A stretch of 64,000 bases of DNA from Rhodospirillales bacterium (GTDB taxonomy: Bacteria; Pseudomonadota; Gammaproteobacteria; Nevskiales; Nevskiaceae), in NCBI GenBank assembly GCA_903970615.1, contig CAJCJH010000014.1, positions 1 to 64,000 on the forward strand, written 5' to 3'. The notes beneath the pieces are model-generated. The model worked only from the letters and a program-made list of their open reading frames with translations. It made no database searches and had not been told where the DNA came from. Made by a program: the position numbers and the translations under genes. Below, piece by piece: positions 16,292 through 23,726 of this stretch (positions are counted from its first letter, which is position 1; every line of letters begins with the position of its first letter).

Positions 16292-18334
16292 ATGAGCGCG
16301 ACCTCGATTCCGCGGCCAGCCGCCAAGCGCGCGGCGAGTGCCAGCAGCTCGCGCAGCGCCGAATCCATTGCCCTTGATGGCGCCATCGACGCCGGCCGCG
16401 AAGCACTGCTGGCGCTGCAGAATCCGGCCGGCGACTGGTGCTTTGAATTCGAGGCCGACTGCACCATTCCGGCCGAATACATCCTGATGATGCACTTCAT
16501 GGATGAGATCGACCGCGCGCTGCAAAGCCGGCTCGCGCGCTATCTGCGCACTCAGCAGGTAGTGGAAGGTCACGGTGGCTGGCCGCAATATCGCGGCGGC
16601 GCGCTGGATCTTTCCTGCACCGTAAAAACCTATTACGCGCTGAAGTGCGCCGGCGATGATCCCCAGGCGCCGCACATGCGCCTCGCGCGCGATGCGATTC
16701 TGGCTGCGGGTGGTGCGGCCAGAAGCAACGTGTTCACGCGCATTCTGCTGGCGATGTTCGGACAGGTGCCGTGGGCCGCCGCGCCTTACGTGCCGGTGGA
16801 AATCGTACTGTTTCCGCGCTGGTTTCCGTTCGAGATTTACAAGGTCGCCACTTGGGCGCGCGCGGTGATGGTGCCGCTGTTCGTGCTGTGTACGCTGAAG
16901 GCGCGCGCAAAAAATCCGCTGAATGTGAACATCGCCGAACTGTTCTTGCAGCCTCCGTCGAAGGAGACCGAATGGTTCCCGGCGCAGGGCGCGATCGGCC
17001 GGTTTTTTCTCGCGCTCGACAGGCTCGGCCGCTTCGCCGACCCGTTCGTACCGAAGCGTTTGCGGCAGCTTGCGATCCGCCGTGCCGAGCAATGGTTCAT
17101 CGCGCGCTTGAATGGGGAAGATGGCGTCAACGGCATTTTTCCGGCGATGGTGAATGCCTACGAAGCGCTGGCGCTGCTGGGCTATCCGCCGGAACACGAG
17201 CTGCGTAAAACCGCTCTGAAAGCGCTGCAGAAATTGATTCACGACTTGCCCGACGGTAGCGCCTATGTGCAGCCTTGCCTGTCGCCGACCTGGGATACCG
17301 GCTGGGCGATGATGGCCTTGCTGCATGCCCATCCCGGCAATGATTCGCCGGATCGCACGCAATCGTCGCGCACGCGGGAAGCGCTTCAGCGCGCGGAGAA
17401 CTGGCTGCTGCCGCGGCAGATTCTCGATCACATTGGCGACTGGATCAATGCCGCGCCGAAACCGGCGCCGCGACCGGGCGGCTGGGCGTTTCAATACTGG
17501 AACGATTACTACCCCGATCTCGACGATACCGCGGTCGTTGCCGGCGTACTGCATCTGCTTGGCCGCGAAGCCAACGGCGCCAATCGGCATGCTCAGGCGA
17601 TCGCGCGCGCCGCCGAATGGCTGATCGGCCTGCAATCGAAGAACGGCGGCTTCGGCGCGTACGACGCCGACAACACGCATCACTGGATCAATTCGATTCC
17701 GTTCGCCGACCACAAGGCGATGCTCGATCCGCCGACCGAAGATGTCACCGGCCGTGTGCTGGCCTTCCTCGGCGTACTCGATCGCGCGCAGGACAAGCCG
17801 GCAATCGCGCGTGCCGTAGCCTATCTCAAGAAGACTCAACAGGACGATGGCTGCTGGTGGGGCCGCTGGGGAACCAATTACATCTACGGCACCTGGAGCG
17901 CGCTCGCAGGCTTGATGCTGGTCGGCGAAGATCGCCGCGCGCCGTACATCGTCAAGGCCATCGACTGGCTCAAGTCCAAGCAGAATCCGGACGGCGGCTG
18001 GGGCGAAACCAACGACAGCTATATCGATACCGATCTGCGCGGACGCATGAACGGCCCGCTCGGCTTTCTCAGCACGCCGAACTCCACCGCGTGGGCGCTG
18101 CTGGCGATGCTGGCGGTGGGCGACACGCAATCCGATGCCCTGCGCCGCGGCATTGCCTGGCTGCTGGCGAATCAACACGAAGACGGCAAATACGCCGGCC
18201 TGTGGCACGACGCCGGTCAAAATGCACCGGGCTTTCCGCGCGTTTTCTACATGAAATATTACGGCTACGACGCCTACTTTCCGCTGTGGGCGCTGACGCG
18301 CTATCGGCAGCTTGAAGGCCGCAGCACCACTTGA
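16292..18334 (+). CDS. shc: Squalene-hopene cyclase
   Basis: This 680-residue monotopic membrane enzyme cyclises squalene to hopene/diplopterol. The catalytic acid motif DXDD is DLDD at 409-412 in YPDLDDTAVV. Several QW repeats are visible, for example QNPAGDWCFEF (43-53), LQSKNGGFGAYD and QNPDGGWGET. Length and architecture (two alpha-barrels) match bacterial SHC. The first 25 residues are Ser/Ala/Arg-rich and poorly conserved, so the true start could be slightly downstream. Its stop overlaps the start of hpnG (TTGA), forming a coupled pair, and squalene synthase lies immediately upstream. Confidence 0.96.
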   Translation: MSATSIPRPAAKRAASASSSRSAESIALDGAIDAGREALLALQNPAGDWCFEFEADCTIPAEYILMMHFMDEIDRALQSRLARYLRTQQVVEGHGGWPQYRGGALDLSCTVKTYYALKCAGDDPQAPHMRLARDAILAAGGAARSNVFTRILLAMFGQVPWAAAPYVPVEIVLFPRWFPFEIYKVATWARAVMVPLFVLCTLKARAKNPLNVNIAELFLQPPSKETEWFPAQGAIGRFFLALDRLGRFADPFVPKRLRQLAIRRAEQWFIARLNGEDGVNGIFPAMVNAYEALALLGYPPEHELRKTALKALQKLIHDLPDGSAYVQPCLSPTWDTGWAMMALLHAHPGNDSPDRTQSSRTREALQRAENWLLPRQILDHIGDWINAAPKPAPRPGGWAFQYWNDYYPDLDDTAVVAGVLHLLGREANGANRHAQAIARAAEWLIGLQSKNGGFGAYDADNTHHWINSIPFADHKAMLDPPTEDVTGRVLAFLGVLDRAQDKPAIARAVAYLKKTQQDDGCWWGRWGTNYIYGTWSALAGLMLVGEDRRAPYIVKAIDWLKSKQNPDGGWGETNDSYIDTDLRGRMNGPLGFLSTPNSTAWALLAMLAVGDTQSDALRRGIAWLLANQHEDGKYAGLWHDAGQNAPGFPRVFYMKYYGYDAYFPLWALTRYRQLEGRSTT

Positions 18335-19083
18335 ACCGCCTCGGCATCATCGTCGCGCTGCCGGACGAAGCGCGATCGCTGCTCGGTCGCCGCGCTGCGA
18401 TCGGCAGCGTGGTTGATCTCAGCAGCAGTATTGTCGTCGCCGTCGGCGGCCTCGGCGCGGCCGCGGCTGCGCGCGCGGCGATCGATCTGGCCGATAGCGG
18501 CGTCACCGCGCTGATGAGCTGGGGCACCGCCGGCGGCCTTGATCCAGCGCTGGCGGCCGGTGCCTTGTTGCTGCCGCGCGAGGTGCTGTCGGCGAGCGAT
18601 GGTGCGCGTTATGTGGTCGATCCCGCCTGGCATGGCCGCTTGCAGCGCGGCCTCGCCGGCGTTTCGCCGGTCGCCGCGGGTGGCTTGATGACGGTCGCCG
18701 AACCGCTGGTCAGCGTATCGGCAAAACGCAAGGCGTTCGCGCGCAACAAGGTCGATGGCATCGATATGGAAAGTTCGGCGATCGCCGCCGTCGCCATCGC
18801 GCGCGGCCTGCCGTTCGCGGTGGTTCGCGCCGTGCTCGACGCCGCCGATCGCGGCTTGCCGGAAGTGGTGCAGATTTCGCTCGACAAAGCCGGCAATCTG
18901 CGGCCGAAAGCGATCGCCGCGGCCTTGCTGCGGCGGCCGCAGGACTTGCTCGGCATGCTGCTAATCGCGCGTCATTTCATACAGGCCGAACGTAGTTTGA
19001 AAGCGGCGTTGGCGCTCGGTCTGGCGCAGGCGTTCTGGTTGCCGACTGCGGCGAACCGTCCAGTCAAAGTCGCCGCTGCCTGA
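18331..19083 (+). CDS. hpnG: Adenosylhopane nucleosidase/phosphorylase HpnG
   Basis: This 250-residue protein belongs to the PNP/UDP phosphorylase (MTA/SAH nucleosidase) fold. In hopanoid producers HpnG removes adenine from adenosylhopane to give ribosylhopane (or its phosphate). The start MNRLGIIVALPDEA, the SWGTAGGLDP segment (about 64-73) and the active-site GIDMESSAIAAVA are clear. Translation begins at a TTG overlapping the shc stop as TTGA, strong evidence of coupling. Its substrate would come from HpnH, encoded 8 kb downstream after the mevalonate genes. A generic nucleoside phosphorylase is the alternative, but position directly after shc makes HpnG likely. Confidence 0.88.
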   Translation: MNRLGIIVALPDEARSLLGRRAAIGSVVDLSSSIVVAVGGLGAAAAARAAIDLADSGVTALMSWGTAGGLDPALAAGALLLPREVLSASDGARYVVDPAWHGRLQRGLAGVSPVAAGGLMTVAEPLVSVSAKRKAFARNKVDGIDMESSAIAAVAIARGLPFAVVRAVLDAADRGLPEVVQISLDKAGNLRPKAIAAALLRRPQDLLGMLLIARHFIQAERSLKAALALGLAQAFWLPTAANRPVKVAAA

Positions 19084-19142
19084 AGTCCGGTCTCTTAAAA
19101 TAGAAGCCCTCCAGACATGAATATTTGCAGGCATTCACGCGG

Positions 19143-20138
19143 ATGACGACGGTCAAGCGCGCGCTCGTCACCGGCGCCACCGGCTTTGTCGGCTCGGCCG
19201 TTGCGCGGCGTCTACTGGCTGAGGATTTCGTCGTCCGCGTGCTGGTGCGCCGCGATTCCGATCGCCGCAATCTGACCGGGCTGGAAGTGGAAATTTTCGA
19301 GGGCGACCTGACCGACGCCGCTTCGCTGGAAGATGCCGCGGCCGGTTGCTGCGCGCTGTTTCATGTGGCTGCGGATTACCGCCTGTGGGTGCCGAAGCCG
19401 GCGGAGATTTATCGCAATAACGTCGACGGCACACGCGCTGTCATCGCCGCCGCGAAAGCCGCCGGCGTTGCGCGCGTGGTCTACACCAGCAGCGTTGCCA
19501 CGCTCGGCATTCCGAAAGACGGCACGCCGGGCGACGAACGCACGCCAGTGACGGTTAACGACATGATCGGCCACTACAAGCGCTCGAAATTCATGGCCGA
19601 GGAAGTGGCGCAACAATTTGCCGACGAGGGCTACGATGTCGTCATCGTCAATCCCTCGACACCGATCGGTCCGCGTGATGTGAAGCCCACGCCGACCGGC
19701 CGCATCGTGCGCGACGCTGCTGCCGGAAAAATGCCGGCGTATGTCGATACCGGCCTCAACATCGCGCATGTCGATGATGTCGCCGAAGGCCATTGGCTGG
19801 CCTATCAAAAAGGCGTGCGCGGCCAGCGCTACGTGCTCGGCGGCACCGATTTAAGCTTGCGCGAAATCCTGGTCGAGATCGCCGATATCGTCGGCCGCAA
19901 GCCGCCGCGCATCAATCTGCCGCATGCGCTGGTGATGCCGATCGCCTACGCTTCGGAAGCGCTCGCGCGATTGACCGGGATTACGCCGGTCGCCACCGTC
20001 GAAGAAATCCGCATGTCGAAAAAACGCATGTTCTTCTCTTGCGAAAAAGCCAAGAGAGAACTCAGCTACACACCGCGTCCGCCGCGTGCTGCGCTTGAAG
20101 ATGCGGTGCGCTGGTTTCGCGAAAACGGCTATCTGTGA
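19143..20138 (+). CDS. hpnA: Hopanoid-associated sugar epimerase HpnA
   Basis: The product is about 331 residues and belongs to the extended SDR family of NAD-dependent epimerases/dehydratases. The Rossmann motif TGATGFVGSAVARRLL lies near the N-terminus and VYTSSVATLG contains the catalytic Ser. A YKRSK motif supplies Tyr and Lys, and VNPSTPIGPRDVKPTPTGRI matches the HpnA subgroup closely. The enzyme is thought to modify the sugar-like side chain or head group of hopanoids; the exact reaction is not established. A TTG start six codons upstream is possible, but the ATG at 19143 gives the usual N-terminus. It follows hpnG by 59 bases and shares its strand, so it is probably in the shc operon. 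Confidence 0.9.
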   Translation: MTTVKRALVTGATGFVGSAVARRLLAEDFVVRVLVRRDSDRRNLTGLEVEIFEGDLTDAASLEDAAAGCCALFHVAADYRLWVPKPAEIYRNNVDGTRAVIAAAKAAGVARVVYTSSVATLGIPKDGTPGDERTPVTVNDMIGHYKRSKFMAEEVAQQFADEGYDVVIVNPSTPIGPRDVKPTPTGRIVRDAAAGKMPAYVDTGLNIAHVDDVAEGHWLAYQKGVRGQRYVLGGTDLSLREILVEIADIVGRKPPRINLPHALVMPIAYASEALARLTGITPVATVEEIRMSKKRMFFSCEKAKRELSYTPRPPRAALEDAVRWFRENGYL

Positions 20139-20240
20139 GCGGTTGGCACCAAGCGCGTTGCCGATTAGCCGACGACTTGAATGACTGCTGAAATCGCGGT
20201 TCGACTGGCCGCAGGTCGGTCCGCTGAAAACTGCTGAAAT

Positions 20241-21269
20241 TTATTTCGCCGTACGCGAGTTCTGTACGGGTTCAATCGCAACATCGCGCGACCACAGCTT
20301 GCGCAGACGGGTGCCTTCAAGCCATTGCCAGCTGATCAGCGCCGGCATGCCAAACACCACTTCGCGCGCGCGTTTGGTCAGCGAAAGTGCGACGGCGACA
20401 TCGGTCGGCAGGCCGATCATCTGGCCGAAAATGATCAGTCCGCCTTCCTGCACGCCGAGTCCGCCCGGCACGAAGAAAATGAAGTGACGCACGGCTTGCG
20501 TCATTGCTTCGAGCGTGATCGCGGCCCAGGGCGTGACCGCGTGGCCGAGCAACCGCAGCGCCAGCCAGCTTTCAAATGCGCCGACGATATAGCAGGCGAG
20601 TTGCCAGGCCAGAGAACCGAGCAATCGCCAGCGATGGCGCAGCAGCGCGCGGATCGCTTCGTCGAGACTCGCGCCGCCGAGCAGCAGTGCGACGTTGGCG
20701 CTGCCGAGCGCGCGTTGCGCCAGCCGTTCGATCCGCGCGAATACCGAGCCATAACGCAAGGCCAGCGCGATGCCGAGCGGAATCGGCAAGCTCAAGCCCA
20801 GGCCGATCAGAATGGTGCTGGTCAGGTGCGTGGCCTGCGTCAGCAGGATCAACAGCACCAGCCCGAGGCCGGTGAACACGTACTGGTTAACCAGCGTCAA
20901 CAGCACTTCGACGATCACGCTCGCGGTGACGGTGGCGCCATCGATCCCGCGCAGGATCACCAGCCGGATGCCGATGACTTCGCCGCCGACATTGGCCAGC
21001 GGCAGCAGCCGGTTGGCGGCTTCTCGCACCGTCGCCACCCATAACAAATATGGCGTCGGCGCACGGCCTTGCGGGTCGTTCGGGGCGAGCAGTATGCGCC
21101 AGCCGAAGGTGTCCAGAATCAGCGGCAGTGCATGAAACGGCACCAGCCAGAACAGGCCCCAGCCGCCTTGTGCGAGCACCTGCGCAACCGCACCCCAGCC
21201 GTGATGCAGCACCAGCACGATGGCGACAGCAAGGCCGATCAAGCCGAGCAGATAGGTGGCGATTTTCAT
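20241..21269 (-). CDS. hpnL: Hopanoid-associated membrane protein HpnL (LPG synthase TM-like)
   Basis: This 342-residue inner-membrane protein has about eight hydrophobic segments and belongs to the YbhN/lysylphosphatidylglycerol synthase transmembrane family. The segments LANVGGEVIGIR (about 92-103) and VPGGLGVQEGG are family hallmarks, and the HpnL subgroup is regularly linked to hopanoid genes. Its molecular role is unproven; transport or flipping of hopanoids has been suggested for the neighbourhood as a whole. It is on the opposite strand to hpnA, converging with it, and is divergent from mvaD across a 340-base gap. Confidence 0.85.
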   Translation of the reverse strand: MKIATYLLGLIGLAVAIVLVLHHGWGAVAQVLAQGGWGLFWLVPFHALPLILDTFGWRILLAPNDPQGRAPTPYLLWVATVREAANRLLPLANVGGEVIGIRLVILRGIDGATVTASVIVEVLLTLVNQYVFTGLGLVLLILLTQATHLTSTILIGLGLSLPIPLGIALALRYGSVFARIERLAQRALGSANVALLLGGASLDEAIRALLRHRWRLLGSLAWQLACYIVGAFESWLALRLLGHAVTPWAAITLEAMTQAVRHFIFFVPGGLGVQEGGLIIFGQMIGLPTDVAVALSLTKRAREVVFGMPALISWQWLEGTRLRKLWSRDVAIEPVQNSRTAK

Positions 21270-21609
21270 CGCCCGCCCGAGTGCGAGAACAAGCTTTTGG
21301 GTGAGCTGTGATTCGGCCTGAATCGCGGAGTGACCGGAGGAATTTGCAAGTCGCTGGTGGCGTTCACGCGGGATCTACGGTCGGGGATCTTAACTGGCGG
21401 CGGCAGCTTTGGCAGAACGCTTTGAGCGGGCGATGTCTTTTCACGCGAACGTCGCGCGTCGCGTCGCCTGACTGCCGGCTTACATCGTTTGCAATCGAGT
21501 TAAAGTAAAATGACGGAATGATGCTTACGACTGACCGACGCTTGGCCGCCGCCAGGACGCCGACCGGCGCAGAATTTCGCGCCATCGCCTCGCTGCTACC
21601 GAACGCACG
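21270..21609. other. 340-base divergent intergenic region between hpnL and mvaD
   Basis: No convincing coding frame is present. The left half is GC-rich and would hold the hpnL leader. The right part is AT-richer, with TAAAAT at 21506-21511 about 100 bases before mvaD as a possible -10-like element, but I found no properly spaced -35. Promoters for both directions presumably lie here. Confidence 0.4.
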
Positions 21610-22644
21610 ATGAGTGTCGCGCTACCCGACGCGGCCGCAGCCGAAGTCCGCCAAGCCGCGGCGCAGGCGCAGCCGAATATCGCGCTGATCAAATACTGGG
21701 GCAAGCGCGATATCGCGCTGAACCTGCCCGTGGTCGGCTCGCTTTCGATCACGCTCGATAGTTTGTGGACGCGCACTTCCGTGCGGTTCGATGTCGCGCT
21801 CGACCAGGACGAATTCCGGCTCAATGGCCGCCGCGACGATGCGCAATTGCGCCGCGTGGCGAAATGCCTCGATCTGCTTCGTGCGCGCGCCGGCACACAG
21901 GTCCGAGCCCGCGTGGAAAGCCACAATAATTTCCCGACCGGTGCGGGGCTTGCGTCTTCCGCTTCGGGCTTTGCCGCGCTCATCGTCGCCGGCAATGCGG
22001 CGCTCGATCTGGATTTATCGCTGGCCGAGCAATCGATTCTCGCGCGGCGCTGTTCGGGTTCCGCGGCACGCTCGATTTTCGGCGGCTTTGTCGAATGGAC
22101 CTGTGGCGCATGCGAGGATGGCAGCGATTCATTCGCCACGCCCATGCTCGATGCCAGCGCCTGGCCGCTGCGTGTTGTGGTCGCCATCACCTCGAAAAAA
22201 GAGAAAGCGATCGGCTCGACCGAGGGCATGAATCGCACCGCCGAAACTTCGCCATACCAGCGCGCGTGGGTCGATGGCCAGGAAGCCGATCTGGCGATCG
22301 CACGCGCCGCGGTGCAGGCACGCGATTTCGAGAAACTCGCGGATATCTCCGAACACAGTTGCCTGAAAATGCACGCATTGGCGCTGGCCGCGCAACCGGG
22401 CCTGCTGTACTGGAACGCGGCGACGATGGACTGCATGCATCGCGTGCGCGCCTTGCGCGCGAGTGGCTTGCCGGTGTTCTTCACGATCGACGCCGGCCCG
22501 CAGGTGAAAGCGGTCTGCGAGCCGCAGGCTGCTGCTGCGGTGGCTGCCGCAATGCGCGACGTGCCCGGTGTGCTCGATGTCGTCGAAACCGGCCTCGGCG
22601 GCGCGGCGCGCCTGATCGAAATCAACGAGCTGGCGGCCGCGTGA
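21610..22644 (+). CDS. mvaD: Diphosphomevalonate decarboxylase
   Basis: This 344-residue GHMP-superfamily enzyme converts mevalonate 5-diphosphate to IPP with ATP. NIALIKYWGKRD (23-34) is the decarboxylase signature. The ATP loop PTGAGLASSASGFAAL covers 109-124 and SGSAARSIFGGFVEW 149-163. The catalytic Asp is Asp294 in FTIDAGPQV. Length and motifs are those of a true MvaD rather than phosphomevalonate decarboxylase. It is the first gene of a tightly coupled set: its stop overlaps the GTG of the next kinase (GTGA). It gives this organism a mevalonate route to IPP, unusual for gammaproteobacteria, most of which use the MEP pathway. Confidence 0.95.
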   Translation: MSVALPDAAAAEVRQAAAQAQPNIALIKYWGKRDIALNLPVVGSLSITLDSLWTRTSVRFDVALDQDEFRLNGRRDDAQLRRVAKCLDLLRARAGTQVRARVESHNNFPTGAGLASSASGFAALIVAGNAALDLDLSLAEQSILARRCSGSAARSIFGGFVEWTCGACEDGSDSFATPMLDASAWPLRVVVAITSKKEKAIGSTEGMNRTAETSPYQRAWVDGQEADLAIARAAVQARDFEKLADISEHSCLKMHALALAAQPGLLYWNAATMDCMHRVRALRASGLPVFFTIDAGPQVKAVCEPQAAAAVAAAMRDVPGVLDVVETGLGGAARLIEINELAAA

Positions 22645-23726
22645 ACATCGTCGCCAGCGCGCCCGGCAAGGTGGTTTTGTTGGGCGAATACGCAGTGCTG
22701 GAAGGTGCGCCGGCCTTGTCGATGGCGGTCGATCGGCGCGCAGTGGTGAAAATCGAATCGCGCGCGGGCGAGCACTGCCACGTCCACGCGCCGGATATTC
22801 TCGATGCTGCGGCGTCGCTGAAGTTTTCCGCTAACGGCGAACCGCAATGGGCCGACGCTGCCGCTGCAAAATCGCTGGCCTTGGTGGATCAGGTGCTGCG
22901 CGGGCTTGGGCAGCCGTTTGCAGTTGCCTGCCAAGGTCTGGAGCAAGGCTTCGATTTGCGTTTGGATACTTCCGCGTTTTTCGATGCGTCCGGTGGTCAG
23001 CGGCATAAACTCGGCCTCGGATCGAGCGCTGCGCTGACGGTGGCACTGGCTTCGGCACTGAGCCAAGTTTCCGATGAACACGCGGCCAGCCCGGATCGCA
23101 ATTCGCAGCTCGATCGACTGCTGCGGATTCATCGTGATTTCCAAGGCGGGCAGGGCAGCGGCGTCGATGTCGCCACCAGTCTCGTCGGCGGCCTGATCGA
23201 ATATCGCATCGCCGGCCACGGCAAGCCTGCGCAGGCACTGCCGATACGCTGGCCCGCAAGCGTGCGCTTGTGTTTCGTCTGGTCCGGCAGTTCGGCATCC
23301 ACGCCAAAATTACTCGGCACGCTGCGAGCCTGGCGCAGTGCGCATGCGGCTGATTACGCGGCTCATATGGTCGCGCTGAGCGCAAGCGCTGAAGCCGGCG
23401 CCGCCGCGGTGCGCGAGCAGAACGCCGAGTCATTCCTAAGCTCGGTCGCGCAATTCAGCAAGGAACTGTTGCAATTGGATCGCGCCAGCGGCCTTGGCAT
23501 CTTTTCTGCGGAGCATCTGCGGCTAGCGGAATTGGCCCGCAAATCTGCGGTCATCTACAAATCCTGCGGCGCTGGCGGCGGCGATGTGGGCGCGGCATTC
23601 GCGCTCGATCCGGCGAGCTTGCGGCACTTCGCAGCGGCGCTGGAATCGGCAGGTTTCCGCTGCGTGCCGATGAGCCTCGACGACGAGGGTCTGCGGCTGG
23701 AATTCATGGAGAATATTGAAGCATGA
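22641..23726 (+). CDS. Phosphomevalonate kinase (GHMP family)
   Basis: This 361-residue protein phosphorylates mevalonate 5-phosphate to the diphosphate with ATP. GKVVLLGEYAVLEG (9-22) is GHMP motif 1, KLGLGSSAA (123-131) is the phosphate-binding motif, GSGVDVATS (172-180) matches the PMK subgroup, and CGAGGGDVGAAF (309-320) is motif 3. The reading frame stays open far upstream inside mvaD, but the GTG at 22641 begins exactly where the GHMP fold starts and overlaps the mvaD stop by four bases. Its own stop overlaps the next ATG as ATGA. Because mevalonate kinase is fused to the reductase downstream, this copy is best assigned as phosphomevalonate kinase. Confidence 0.9.
   Translation: MNIVASAPGKVVLLGEYAVLEGAPALSMAVDRRAVVKIESRAGEHCHVHAPDILDAAASLKFSANGEPQWADAAAAKSLALVDQVLRGLGQPFAVACQGLEQGFDLRLDTSAFFDASGGQRHKLGLGSSAALTVALASALSQVSDEHAASPDRNSQLDRLLRIHRDFQGGQGSGVDVATSLVGGLIEYRIAGHGKPAQALPIRWPASVRLCFVWSGSSASTPKLLGTLRAWRSAHAADYAAHMVALSASAEAGAAAVREQNAESFLSSVAQFSKELLQLDRASGLGIFSAEHLRLAELARKSAVIYKSCGAGGGDVGAAFALDPASLRHFAAALESAGFRCVPMSLDDEGLRLEFMENIEA

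Noticed and set aside
16169-18220. 683-codon open frame on the minus strand
   Set aside because: Lies antisense to the well-supported squalene-hopene cyclase gene and has an Arg/Gln/His-rich composition typical of shadow frames in GC-rich DNA.
20180-20236. 18-codon frame after hpnA
   Set aside because: No ribosome site and too short; no other support.
21525-23219. 564-codon minus-strand frame
   Set aside because: Antisense to mvaD and phosphomevalonate kinase, with Ser/Arg/Ala-rich shadow composition.
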